Positions 11,476 to 24,577 of a stretch of 64,000 nt of DNA are shown here, one piece after another. The stretch's first letter is position 1; each line of letters starts with the position of its first letter. Position numbers and translations under genes: made by a program. Source of the DNA: Scatophagus argus. Its lineage: Eukaryota; Chordata; Actinopteri; Scatophagidae. Under the pieces are notes generated by a model. The model was not told where the DNA came from. It did not search any database and saw only the letters and a program-made list of their open reading frames with translations. The stretch covers positions 18,384,999 through 18,448,998 of the forward strand of contig NC_058493.1 of the NCBI RefSeq assembly GCF_020382885.2. Direction: 5' to 3'.

Positions 11476-13984
11476 TTTTCAGGCGGATTGAGATCAGGCG
11501 ACAGTGAAGGTTATTGACTTTTTAATCAAGCTAATTTTTGAGATACATTTGGAAGCATTTGTCTTTATCCAATTATTTACTGAAGTTTTTTCCTTTTCTT
11601 GCTCAACTGAAGTCAGCAGCAGTATTTTGTAGTACTACACTTCACCACCAGATGGTAATACTCTGTAACATATGCAGCTGATCACCAACACTCATGGTCC
11701 ATTTTATTTAGCTTCTAACAATTCACTTTAACAGTATATTCAAAACAGAGCATAGAACTGATTGAGCTGTTATGACTCTCTGGTTTTCTCAATTTCAGTA
11801 GTACAGTTGACAGTGAATAACTTTGAGCCTCCACAGGAAATCTATTGATTTGTCTTCTAAATGAAACTACCTTTCAAAAGCAAAGCTATGTTGACTGTGA
11901 CATTGAGCTGATGACTGAACGATTGGGACTGAATGATTGTGCAGCTTTCAGTTGATGGAATTGCATAAGGGGTTTCCACTGGTGAGGCACCCCAGCTTTT
12001 AATTTACCCACATCTGGTGAAAAAAATTGGATTATTTTTCAGTTTTTTAGTAAGCAGTTTTCCAGTCTGGTACTATCTGATGTTGACCAACCAGAGAACT
12101 TATGTTGGAGGTGAATTACTGATTACATTTTTAATTTCTGCTATTATGTCATCAGATCTCACTTGTTCACATCCAGGTGTGTGCACTAGCTGGTAGATTC
12201 CCTCACAAAGTGAACAGCCGTTTTTGGCAGCAAGTGTAGACATCAGCGCCTACCACCACCTTACAGCACCACTTACTGTTCTATAACCTCATTGGTGGGG
12301 TTGTCTGCAGGTCAGGAGCTCATTGCTATCACACAGACACACACACGGATCCTGTTGACTCCTGTTTATGGAGCCCAGTAATGTCATGTAGCCTTGTGTT
12401 TTATAACAGTCTATTAAGGAAGATATTGCTGTACAGCAGTGTTGCTGGGCTAACTGATGGGCTATGCTTGTTTGAACTCTGAGAAACCAGAGAGCCTATC
12501 ACTCTGTGACTGAGTGGAATGATGTTGCCTGTATCTCAGGTTATTACAGGTCTTTGGAAATGTTCAGAAACCCAATGAGCACACCTACCGTTTGTCTCAG
12601 CCCCAAGGACTTACTGTTGGTATGACAAGGGGTGACTACTTGTAGATGTTTTCAATATTTTAGTCCATTTAGCAGTATATTCTGTTCAGCCAATCCATGC
12701 AGTAACTGGTTGAGGGGGTTCAAAGCAGGGATATCACTGTTGCCACGACAACGGTGAAGCCACACCCTATTTCCTACACCCAACCCCCCCCCCAACATGC
12801 TCTGTTCAGAACAAAGCACTGAAAACAGGGTCTGGTGGGGTAGTACATGCACTGAGGTTTAATAAGAAAGACAAGAGTAATCATTTAACTGTTGATTGAT
12901 CAGTCGACAGCACCTTCGTTAAAATAATAATATGAGAAAATCAGAATTGTTATTGGTTATCTATTTATTTTCTTTGCACACAAAGCGGTATAATATTGTT
13001 GGAATATGGATTTTACTCTGAGCAGAAATCATTTCTGCTCAGTTACTTTATTGCTAATTATTAAACAATAAAATGTATCTCTTCCAAGGATAAATTAAAT
13101 ACTCTAAATATTAATGTTCAAACAACTAGTCAGTTGGTTAATGGACTGACTTAAAGTGAATCCACAACAATACTGATGATTGGTTATTGTTTAAGTAATT
13201 TGTCAAGCAATCCCTCTCTGGATCCAGCTTGTCAGCTGTGTCAGTGAGAGTTCGATGCTTTTCTCTTTTTCATATAATTGTAAATTGCAAATCTTTCTGT
13301 TGTGGAAATTAAAAGACAGTACAGTGATATCACATTGGGCCCTGGTAAATCATGATGGGCATGTTTTGGTCGCCATGTTAATCTATAATCAAAACTGTTG
13401 TTTGTTGCCACCACTGGAACAACTAGCCGATTAATTGATTAGGATTGTAGGTCGACTAAAACTATACCCCTTTGCTCTCAAAGGGTCAGCTGGAAAAAAT
13501 TAAATTGAATATATTTGGGTTGTGGATTGTTGATTGGTGATTTTATACACAAAAACATGTTAAAAAACATGTTAAATAAACAATAGTATTGTTATCTGCA
13601 ACCATAATTAAATGTTCATGTTGCAGCTATTATCATGGTGCATTTGTGCTCCAGCTGTTACATTTAACATGGCTCTTGCGCTTTTCTTTGACTGTGGCCT
13701 GTTGGGTGTTTGTGTGTCCTCTGATGTCCAGGAATAACTCACATAATCTAAATTATGTAAAAATTACAGAATCGCTTCCTCCCCTTTGTTTGCTGTTGTG
13801 CTGAATCCCTTCTTTCAGCTTCCCTCCTGCTGGACAGAGTGAATAGCCTACAGCGGCAGAGCTGGTTGCCACAGGCTCATCCATCCCCCCTCTGAGCCTT
13901 ATGATATTGTTCCATTGTGTGGTAGCCTAGATTATTGTATTGTATTGTTTTTGATTCATGTGACATGAACTGATTGAATGTTTG
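11476..13984. other. Intergenic or intronic DNA without a supported gene
   Basis: Open frames are short and stop-interrupted. Blocks near 12.88-13.16 kb and 13.41-13.46 kb with TGATTGATCAGT and CCGATTAATTGATTAG resemble pieces of the dispersed AT-rich family listed at 13985, 26880, 32391 and 43085. Confidence 0.4.
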
Positions 13985-14225
13985 GTCTATAAAATGTCAG
14001 AAAAGGAACATTTCCGTTGCATTTTCTTTGGGCACAATGTGGCATCTTTTTAACACTAGTTTAGTCCTAAAACAACAATTCATAACGCAGCTGAGACCAG
14101 CCATTTTTTGCTTAAAAATGACTTGAATGATTGGTCAACTATGGGATTTGTTTGTTTTTGATTTCCTGTTAATCACTGATTTTCTGTTAATTGTCTAACC
14201 AATTAATAGACTAATCATTTCAAAG
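13985..14225. repeat. Degenerate copy of an AT-rich dispersed fish element
   Basis: Has the ordered marks of the family: 'tctataaaatgtcagaaaa' at one end, 'tttttgcttaaaaatgactt' in the middle and a 'ctaaccaattaatagactaa' run at the other. Non-coding. Family known from general experience of teleost introns. Confidence 0.5.
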
Positions 14226-14286
14226 GCACAACATTATTATATAGCCTGGTCTGTGTTGATTTTCATCACAAGCTGTACTCCTAATA

Positions 14287-14321
<35 letters not shown>

Positions 14322-15655
14322 CATATATATAGTTCTTACACACGTGTACATAATGGTCCTCTGTGTATACATATGCATACTTGGCTGATTATGATAAAAC
14401 TGATTCTGACATAGTAAAAGGAATTGTGCTACATGAGTTTTAATTAAATGGTCTTGCAAAGACTGTATTCACAGGGAAGTTAAAGTGGGCACACTGACTA
14501 GTCTATGTAATCATTAATGAGATATGTTCACCATGAATCATAAATAATTGGCAGCATCATTAAACGTTACACAGAGAAATTAGAAAGATTTCTTAACCAC
14601 GTGAGAACTGTGGAGACATTTTTATATTGTGGACGACTGTGACCTGAGAGCACTGGAATATAAAATAATACCCAGATCTCTCAGACAAGCTCAATGACAA
14701 CTGGTGTCTTTATGAATTGCTGCTGGCTTTCAATTGCACTGCTTCCAGACACCATCAGATAGCCAGTCAGCATTCTCATACAATACTTTGTCAGTGAGAT
14801 GGAGCAGTAAACTTTACCCTGAGTTATATCGTTGAAGAATTATGGAAGAGTTGATTCATATCAGCACCAATCTGTCACCTTAACTTGCATTCACTTGAGT
14901 TCAGTGTTAAATGAGCAGTCTATTATCTCCCCATCGCTCTTGCTCTCTCTCTCTCTCTCGCTTTCTGTCTCCCTATCAAGTCTCTCTCCAGCTGAACCAA
15001 CAACATCAAAGGAGCGTGCTTCAAATCACAGGTGTTGAAGGATTAAGGCCACCGCAGGATGAGGTTTTATTCTCAGCCTCATCTTTGATGTAGTGTCTCT
15101 TTCACTCACTTGTGTCTCTAACCTGTAACATGGATTGGTAGCCCAGAGTGTCCGCTGCTTAACTGAAAATATGGAGTGTCTCCATTCTCACACAGCTACA
15201 TTAAGTGGATTCATTCACTTCAAAGAGGAAGTGGTACATTTACATCCTAAAGTGATTAATCTCAGTAGTTGCACAAATGAGGAGCGAGGACGGCATCTGA
15301 CATTAGGAGGTTGGAACAAGGGGTGATGTGAAGATATATACAGCCAGACGATACAGATTTGTCTGAGATTTTGTGACACCGTAGAAAATGTTCCTTTAAT
15401 GTCTCTAGACAGTATTGTAAACAGCTGATCCAGCATGTTTCCTGTGATTTTTAGTCATCGTGGCGTGGCTTTATGGAGATTGGCTTGGTTTTTCACTTTG
15501 GTCCAGACTGATGCCAAACTGTTGCTCAGATGAGCTTCTGTTACAAACATGCATGGAAGCTCAGAGGATGAATCCTGCTGACTTTGGTCGTCTCTTTAGT
15601 TTTTCTGCAGTGGCACCTGTATGTTAATATTCGCGATATTAGGTAACATGTCTCG
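14226..15655. other. Non-coding stretch with microsatellites
   Basis: Holds a (CTAT)n tract (14287-14321) and a (CT)9 tract (14942-14959). Open frames around 14.8-15.3 kb show no family signal. Confidence 0.4.
14287..14321. repeat. (CTAT)n microsatellite
   Basis: Eight perfect CTAT units plus partial unit. Confidence 0.95.
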
Positions 15656-15704
15656 GCAACTATTTTATGAATATCAAAATATTTGATATTCATAAAATAG
15701 TTGC
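15656..15704. repeat. Perfect inverted repeat, 23-bp arms, 3-nt loop
   Basis: The left arm starts GCAACTATTTTATG and the right arm ends CATAAAATAGTTGC. All 23 positions pair and only ATA is unpaired. AT-rich and non-coding. It may be a cruciform-forming site, a tiny fold-back element or the core of a small transcribed hairpin. The sequence alone cannot decide. Confidence 0.9.
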
Positions 15705-18700
15705 TTAGTTTCAAGCAAAGTTATGCATAATCACAGTCTAACAGAGCTGCTAGCATTGCTATTAACTCTTATTATATGATTTTTGCGCCAACTCAATGGA
15801 ATACTAAATAACTGTCAAAAAAACAGGCAATCCTGGGTTGGGGACAGATGCTTTTTGTTTTTTTTTGTTTGCTTTTTAAATACATAACTGATTTTCTACT
15901 TAATTTTATTCAGTATTATTCATACGATATATGCATCGATGCTGTCAGTTGGGACCTGTTACCTGTTTTTTGTCTTATTTTTATGGTAACCATAATCAGT
16001 GAATGAGCCCAGTATTTTCTGAAAATCAATTTAAATAGATATTTAGTAGTGTAACTTATCGATTCAGGTCCGCACCTTGACATTTTAGTGCAAAGTGTTT
16101 GAATTTTACATGCCCGCTACAGTTCGAAACCCTGCTATTGGAACTGAACTTGTGTCTGATCTGGATGCAGGTGATGTTTGATGTTAGAGGTCAGCGTAGG
16201 TTGTTAAATTTTTTTCTGATTTTGGTGGTTATAGGTTAGCTTTAGCTCATAGTTTAACTTTGTGGGCTTTAGAGAGTTTTTTGATTTATCAGCAGTTAGT
16301 TGTAGTTTTGGTATTTATTAGTCAGTGACCCGAACGGGTTGGCACTGTTGCTTTCTTGGTTGTAAAAATACCACCGGAATTTTTACATGCATGTCACTGT
16401 TGCGTTTTATAGTTAGGTTTAAGCTGATTTGAAAACACACAAACAAACCAAATTAACCAGCCATCATAATAATGAGATTATTAATGTAATGCTCACGCTG
16501 CCCTCTTTATGTTTTGTTCAAAAAGAAAGTAAGATGTGGGATGTCAGCTGCCTCGTAGTGTTAGCTGCAGAAAGGTGTTGGAGCATCTGCGTTTTCTCTG
16601 TCTGTCAGAGGTGCTGAGAAACTGTGATACATATTTATTCCAGAGTTGTTAAAACAGTCTCTTCAAGGCAAATGCAGATTTCAGTGCTAAGAATTCTGCC
16701 TCCAAACTTGACTTTGAAACTGCTTTCAAATCTAAACTCATTTTGACTTTTTTGAACACACAGGAGTACTGCAGATTATAGTGGAAGTGTTTCTTACAAT
16801 CCGGTCCTCACATACCTAATTTAAAATCTGACATGCAAATATTGCTTCACAGCTTGTTGAAAGTAAAACTGAGGAAACAAGGAAACTTTTCCAAAGTGAC
16901 CGCTCTGGTATTAGCTGTAGGCTCTATGCTGACCTCTAACCCTGGTTGGGTCACTGGAGTGTGTTGGTGTGCTGAGGAAGGACAGGAGGGTACATTGCTC
17001 CCCAGACCGTTAAGAAGCCATGTAGGCAACAGCTGAGCAGCGTCTGACAGTAGGGTGAGAGGGAACGTCGCTCGCTCCACAGGCTTACCTTTAGGGGAAC
17101 AGACTCACTCTTAGGCAAGCATATACTGTGGTCTCATACATGCATCACATTCACATGCACATGCTTGCACATTCGCAAGGCTGCACAGAGGTATCTGTTA
17201 GGCAACACACAGAGTGAAAGATGTGTTTGAACAGAGGACACCTGCGAGACAGAAACTGCCAACAGAATCAAAGTTTTGACTGACTGTAGCCAAGTTTGTG
17301 TCTCACCAAGGACTGTCGTGTTGCTATACCAGACCATGTGTGAATGTTATTTGCCCTAGATGGGTCCGCGATGAGTCACCTTTTGGAGTTTGGAGGATGG
17401 CATCACTAAGAAATGGATGCTCCCCGGGGTTAACACCCCGCTGAGCACCAGCCAGCTAAATTAATGGCCTGACTTCCCTTTCTTTTTTCACTTTCCTTCC
17501 GTCATCTTCCCTTTCTTGTCCAAGTTTGCCCTTTGAGTTTATGAGCCTACATTTCATCCAAGTTTTATGTTTTGTCTCTCTATGGAGGACAGTGAGAAAA
17601 GCATTTATATCATTTTCTTAACAGTGTCCTGTGGAGGTTTCTTGAAAACAACCAAAAGTTATGTTTACCTTCAGTGTTTCTCACCGAAATGGACTGTGAG
17701 TATCTTTGAGGTCAAGCAAACATGCGTTTCTTACCTCAAAAAATATTTGCAAAACTATTTTTTTTTTAAAAAATACTTTGAAACTAGTATTTTTTTCCAT
17801 ACGTGTTTACAAGTTAGCAGGCTTCTTCTTTGCTGCTTTTACGGGTGCACTGCAGCATGTCTTGGCACATTATGAGCACCTGTTGTTCAGTGGGTGATTT
17901 TGTGCACAAAACAAAACAACAAAAAAAAACAAAGCTAAACAAAACCAAGCAAACAAACAAATAAGAAGACATGGAAGATTCAGACTTCTGAAGAACATTA
18001 TTCCACAGCGCTAAGAAGTGGAATAAACAATTATATTCAGACATATAGTGGTTGCCATTACAGTTTTACATTTGCATGTCATAGCGGACTGGAAAAGGTG
18101 CACTCCGAATGCCCAGCGTTACGTGTAAGAGTCTCTTTACTTGTTAAGTATCCTGAAGGGTTTGAAGCTTGACCAATGGTGAAAGTCTGAATATCTCTTC
18201 CTCCACTGCTTTTTTAAAATTGTGTTTCTTGCCAGTCCCCCCAACTATAATGAAGTGTAATTCTAATACTGTACATAAAGTATTATCAGCAAAATGTGTG
18301 TAAAACTGGGGCTGATAATATTAAAGAAACAAGCAAGTGTATTAAGATTTTGAAAGTCTCTTGAAAGACTCCTGGCCTGGTGGTTACCGTTCATTTCTGT
18401 GGGTGTCTGCTTTGTTGCTTTGTGCTACTTACTGGGTTCCATCCAAAATTTCTAATCAACCACTTTGGATACTCTGATGGACTTTTACATCACCAGTAAT
18501 TACAATTCTTGGGGTATTGACATGAGTGACTAATGATTAATAGCCACTTAAATGTTTGAAAAGTGTTCTTTATGTTTACGTACAACTTCACTGAAACAAA
18601 AACTGACTGGAGTGTCAGCTTTTTAACTTTTATAATGAAATGATGTAAACAGTTATGAACACTTTTAAGAATATTATTGGACATCTGGCTTCTTTCTAAG

Positions 18701-20342
18701 TCTTTCAGGCACTGTCATCCCGAGACCTGTTCCCCTCTTGTTTCACCAGCACAGGATTCCCCTGTCTAAACACAAGCCCTGTACTCTTCTTCAAACACTC
18801 ACTCACACAGCTTGTGTTCTGGCAGCGTCTGTTGAAGTTATGTTTCTGTTTTCTGTAACCTGCTGTCATAGAGAAAAGAGCAAAGCTAAACTGTATGTCT
18901 TCATTAATAGGCTTCTACCATGTCATTAATTACATTATCTTCCTTGGACTGTTAGTGTGAAAGTGGTCCAAATATTTAGCAGGAGATCATATACAATAAT
19001 AGCTAGCAGTGAATAGCAATAGACAACTATTAATAGTGTGATATAATAGGAACAGCTGAAGCTTACATTAAAAAAGTAAATACGAATAACTTAAAAATGT
19101 GCTCTGGTTTCTATAAAGTTGCTTATTTTATGAGTTTTCTCTCGCTTGCCAAAGCCGAATAGCAGGAAGGTTGAGGCTATCATTATTGTGGCAAATTCTA
19201 AACTGTTGAGACTAATCTGCCAGCTTGTGTTACTGATGTAGATCTCCCCTGTGTAGCAACGAGTGCCGGGAACTGGCTGACTGGAGTTTTACATAAATGA
19301 TTTGGTTAAAGTGTTTCTGACTGTTGCTCTGCGTGTCTCCGTAGGGCAAGAACATACAGCTTGAGTCACTCTACAGTCAAATCTCCGAAGACTGAAATGG
19401 CCCTCCAGTTTACCTGGGGTATTTATGAGTTCACCGCAGTCTGTCGCTTCCAAACTTTAACTTTTTTCTGATGACATGGTACCCTCTAGTGAGTACAACT
19501 TTTAATTGGTGTTTTATCCTTTTACCTACCTATAAATGAGAGTAGGGATGCAACTGAAGATCAGTTATAATATAGATATAGATATCATGTAACACTGTAA
19601 AACAGTAATGTTAGCTAGGAAGTTGTTGAATGCCAACATTAGCTGTTGTCTAACAGTAGTTAAGTGGTTACCAAATATATTTTTCTACCTTGAAACATGA
19701 CCTGACGTCCCTCTGGATTGTCACTATCAATTGTCTTTTCAGTTGCGGATTGTTCAGGAAATGACGTGATGATTTATCAGATATATACATTTATACAGCT
19801 TACACCCAATAACACAGCAGATTGAGCTTCTTACCCTGAGTGTTACCTCAGAAGAAAATGGCTGCCATGTGAAAATGGTCTGTTTCAAAGAGAATAGATT
19901 CATGAATTAGGGGAAATTTAAGACTGTTGTCAAAGCTCAGTTACTAAGCTGTCATGCTTTGTAATGTGCTGCTGTAATTCTGGCAATTTATTTTCTGTAG
20001 ATTGGCTAGACAGTTACTCAACTGAACATTTTAGTGATAGTGGTTGAAGTTGAGGAGTGTTTTAAATCTGTTTTGGCTTCTTTGCTAGATGTGGTGGATC
20101 AGTGATAAGTTCAGGAATTTTTCTAATCTCGTCTCCATGTGTTTTATGGATACAGAGAGCACTTACATTGCTGTTTCCAAAGACAGTTTGTGGGAGCTTT
20201 TACAGACAACTCAAGTCATTCCATATCTGTTCACACAGAATGACAGCCATGTTTGCTTTTTTAGCACAAAGTCAAACACTTCCAAGATAGACAAGACAAT
20301 CTTGACAAGTTGGCTCAGTTGACGTTTGGAGATAAGTAACAT
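15705..20342. other. Non-coding stretch
   Basis: No gene recognised. The 17340-17475 block (with TGAGTCA and 'ccggggttaacaccccgc') is less AT-rich than its surroundings and could be a conserved regulatory element. Open frames are short, without supporting splice sites or domains. Confidence 0.4.
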
Positions 20343-20345
20343 AAT

Positions 20346-20512
20346 GTGGCATCTCTGCTATTTGTGGATGATGATGTTTGGGTTTTTCAGAGCTGGATTT
20401 ACTGTAATCTCCAGTATGTTGGGGAGTTGTTTGCTGCTGAGTGTGATACTGTCAGGATGAGAAATAGCACCTCCAAGTCTGAGGCCGAAGTTCTTTCCTG
20501 CAAGAAAGGTGA
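20346..20512 (+). pseudogene. LINE reverse-transcriptase fragment, broken
   Basis: A 55-codon stretch contains SLLFVDDDVWV, a drifted form of the reverse-transcriptase catalytic block (F-x-D-D), followed by LFAAECDTVRMR and STSKSEAEVLSCKK, which follow it in many fish non-LTR elements (in intact copies approximately FAAECEAAGMR and STSKSEAMVL). Only this part of the polymerase remains. The rest of the element, its endonuclease and its tail are absent or unrecognisable. Clade (L2-, Rex1- or RTE-like) cannot be settled by eye. Confidence 0.75.
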
Positions 20513-21717
20513 GTCGTCTTATCCAGCAGGAGAGACATCCAGGTATCTCAGAAGCTTATCCAGAAAAGAGAAAAACAGTCGTTTGGTGTTTCCTGGTGCT
20601 GTGAGCTGCGGTTGTTAAGAAATCTGTCAGTGAGATAGCTGACACTGGTGCAGGCAGATCTCTCAGATATACACTATATATAAGCTGTTGTCAGTCATTG
20701 TCTCCCTCACCTTCCTTCTTCCTGATATAGTTGTAGATGTAGTTATTTTTGGTTTGGTTTTACATCAGAGTTAAAGGCCAAGATGGTAATGATAGTCTGG
20801 AGGGGGAAAAGGCTAACAGCCAATTAATTGGCCTATATCAGCTAGCGGAAGAAGATGGATGGGTGGAGGGATGGATGGATGGACATTGCACTATATTTGA
20901 TAGTATGTATGTAGTAAATGGTATGCATGTAGCCAGAATATATATGGAAAGACAGCTGTGTATACAGATGTATAGATGTTTAAATGCTTGACATTCATTA
21001 GGATCTGAATCTGAGTTCTGTTTCTTCAAACTTTGGTGTCTTTTTGTGCCTCAGTGGCTTTAGGTGAACCACAACATCAGTTGTTTAAATCCTAAGAAGA
21101 ATCTTCAGTAAATCACTTTCTAAAATACATTTACCAGCCAGCTATCAAGAAAACATGGAGCAAGCCTGATTACTCAATTCGTATAAGCTTTGCTAGAGAG
21201 CCGTGGTACAGTTTGAAACAGACACCGTATGCGAGCTCACACCTTTTCTCTCCTTCGTGGGTCATTTTATTGGAAACAGTCTATTAAAGCAAAATGCTCA
21301 TGCCCTCTCCCAGGGTTTGTATCTTACAGATGAAGGCACATGAAGGAACTATTTAGTAGTGGCAGCTCACATGGAGTATGAATATTTTACTATGCTTACG
21401 ACATCGCCCTACACGGTGCTACTTTGAAAACAAGGAACTTCAAGCTGAACCACAATAAACTCCAGTCCTTCGACAATTTGAAGACAGCATAAAAGACAAA
21501 ATAAAATTTCTTTGTAAAAACCAAAGATCATTCAACCGTTCAAAGATCACCATCCATGCTGGCACAAGGGCAGGCATCTTTTTATTTCACAACCAGAATG
21601 GAGATTGTGAGGACTCTCCTGTGTTGCAGTTGTTGGTTCAGGTTACCTTTGCTGTTGGTAGGAAATCAGCCTGCTGTGACCTTGACCTTGGCCCTACAAA
21701 TGTGCTCAGTGCAGCAG

Positions 21718-21757
<40 letters not shown>

Positions 21758-21765
21758 CCCCATCG

Positions 21766-21811
<46 letters not shown>

Positions 21812-24520
21812 ACTCACCCTCTCCTGTATATATGTGATTGTTTTGTTTTCAATATTTTAGCATCTTATAGTACTTTAATAGCATCGAAGCAGGGTGTGGT
21901 TTTAACCCACATGTGCAATTATTTTATGTGCACTGCTGTTAATGTAAGAACAGACTACAAAGTGGTGCAGTTTGAAAAATAAAAAACTGCTTTACCATGT
22001 TGGAAACAAAGTCAATAGTTGTTGCAGTTGCAGTTTTAAATTAATAATTTAATTTAATAAATAAATGAATAAATTTGGAGAAATTATAACAAACTGAGTC
22101 AAATAACAATGTTGATACTGTGTGAAACCACAATTCTAAAGTAGAAAGCAGACAGGGTGACTTTTTGCAGACCTTAAAATAATTGCTCTAATAAGGGTGC
22201 TACACTGCACACTAACATAAGCTACAAACATCCACCATTTCTAAGCGGTGAACTGACTGATCCAATGAGGGTATTCCGTTTAATCAAATCGTCAGCCCTT
22301 GTAACTAGAAACTTGTGGGCAACCTTTTGGATGGAAGTGCTGTGACTTTGACAACGATATTTGAGATGAACCTGGCTGCAGAATGGTGCAGATTGTCTCC
22401 AATGTATTCAAAAGCCCCTCCAAATGCAGTAAATAGATTTTACTGTGGCCTGGAAATTAATGGTCTGTACTGCTTCGATAAAAAGGTCAACATATGAAAG
22501 TCCAGAAATTGTACGTGTTGGTTCAACTTGTTACTGAACTGAACAATGAATATCTGTATCATACATAGACATATTGTATTTTTCGACCAAATTTAGTTGC
22601 CAAACACATCACACAGTTTGGATATAGCAAAAAAAATGTAAAGGACTGTGTGATGACTTGTGTTTCATTTTTGACTTGCAAGCTGACTGTCCTTGCTGTG
22701 ATTTGGTTTGCCTGTTCAATCTATTACAGGGTTGCCAAACCACATAATTTGAGAATATCAAGCACAGCTTGTTTATGTTGTGTCTACCTTGGTTTTTTTT
22801 CACCATAAAGAGAAAAACATAACACACACAGCAGACTCTGTTACAACAAAGATCAACAGTGGGAACAGGGTACATGCAGAAAAAAATATCCCTTATGCAT
22901 TTATTTTATGGATGATACAGCTAATCACTGACTAGAAGAGATAAACAATTACAGTAAAGCTGTATCTCAAGTATCCACTGAATAGCTACTTTGTAGTGTG
23001 AATAATGCATATGGATGGTTGTGACTATGACCCAACAATCTTTAAGAGACAGAGACTACTCTAATCCATGACTAATCTTTGCCTATAGTATGCCATTATA
23101 TTTTTTACTTTACTCAAAGTAAAACGCTGTCTTTGATCAGCAGCCTAAACGTATCTTTTATGCTATTTTTTTTCCTCACATATAAATTTTGTTTATTTTT
23201 ACATCTGCAATAGACAGCTGTCAGTCAGAGACTTCCCAGCATATGAAGTCTCAGGTCTCTAAGTGAAAGCAATCTGATGCTTTTCCTTTATCTCTCATAC
23301 ATTTAATCTTAGTATTGGCACCTTCAGCAAAAGTTTATTTTGTGATCTTCACAATAAGATATGAGATTTAAGTAGTAAAAGATCAAGTAAAAGATTTATT
23401 GTTATTTAAATTTCTGTTAGATTTCTGTTAAAGTGATACAACACATTTAGAGAAGCAGATTTCCACTCTGTTTACCTTGCTTACATGAAGATATGCATAC
23501 ACAGATGGTGTAATAGTCTGTTTTCACTCTTTGCTGAGATTGCTGTGATAAGATGCACTGTGACAGCCTGCACAGCACATATGTAAGGCTGCATGGCAGC
23601 ACCTACATGTAGGCACTGTACTGTATACAAATACCCAGCTGGCAACATGCATGATTTGTAGAAAAAAAGAAAATCCACTCATGTCTCATTGCTTTAAGTT
23701 CATTAATTTATAGCTGTGTGCAAAAGAAAAGGCAGAGATAATGACAAAGTGGGTAAAACAATGACAGTGTTAAAGGTCAAACTGCTACTCATCATGTACC
23801 TTTCATCATTTGAAAAAGGTCTAACTGCACTCAGTCTGAGGACTTTGGTTGTACTGAGTAACTCCCAGGAGTTTATGTGTGCAACTGTGCGAATGTCAAG
23901 CAAGGCGGCACTTAATAAAAAGCCGGTATGTTCTGTCAACCTTCACTAAGTAACATAAATCCATGGATTGTACCATCTTCTTTGGCAACACATTCAGCAA
24001 ATGTTTAATACCTCAAGAGTGTTATTTGAAGGTTTAGCCAGGGGCGGGGAGGTTGACTAAAGACTGGGGAACTTATCTCACAACTTACTTACGTCTACAG
24101 TACGTGTCTTTTTTCTCATGCTGTGTAGATCTTACCTACTAAGAGTTGCATGTTGGTTTCTGAATGAGGCGAGCTCTCTCATGACTTTCTGTTGTGGCTT
24201 TTACTGTCCTTTTCTAGCACAAGTTAAATGAGAGTTTCTAAATGTTGATCATGCACCATGTTTCCTGTTTGATAATTGAACAGTGTCTATCAAACAAAAA
24301 ATACATCCAAACACCCACTCACAAACCTTTTTAACCTGTCCTTTGACTCTCACTGTGACTTTGTCTGTGGGGCACAAACACTATGTAGAATTTAAACATT
24401 AGATAATTTTGACCTTGACTGATATTTGATTTCTTGTTGAGAGTTAGTTAGTAGAGAACCACTAAAGATCAGTATTACTCTCATATCTGTCCTTCAAAAT
24501 ATGAAGGTATTGCCAGGACA
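20513..24520. other. Non-coding stretch with compound microsatellite
   Basis: Contains the (CT)n/(CA)n compound tract at 21721-21809 and GATG-type short repeats near 20.85-20.88 kb. No supported gene. Confidence 0.4.
21721..21809. repeat. Compound (CT)n-(CA)n microsatellite
   Basis: A pure CT run (21721-21755), a 13-base interruption, then a pure CA run (21769-21809). Likely very unstable in length. Open frames across it encode only LS and HT repeats and are not genes. Confidence 0.95.
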
Positions 24521-24577
24521 TGGTTAGCCTAGCTTAGCATAGAGACTGAGCAGCTAGCAGACAGTTAGCCTGGCTGC
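24521..24577. repeat. Fragment of a common fish interspersed repeat
   Basis: Reads 'gttagcctagcttagcatag' then 'agactgagcagctagcagac' and 'gttagcctggct', a phrase frequent in teleost introns. Short, without termini. Confidence 0.4.

Noticed and set aside
21556..21860. Frames encoding long LS and HT repeats
   Set aside because: Pure translation of the CT/CA microsatellite.
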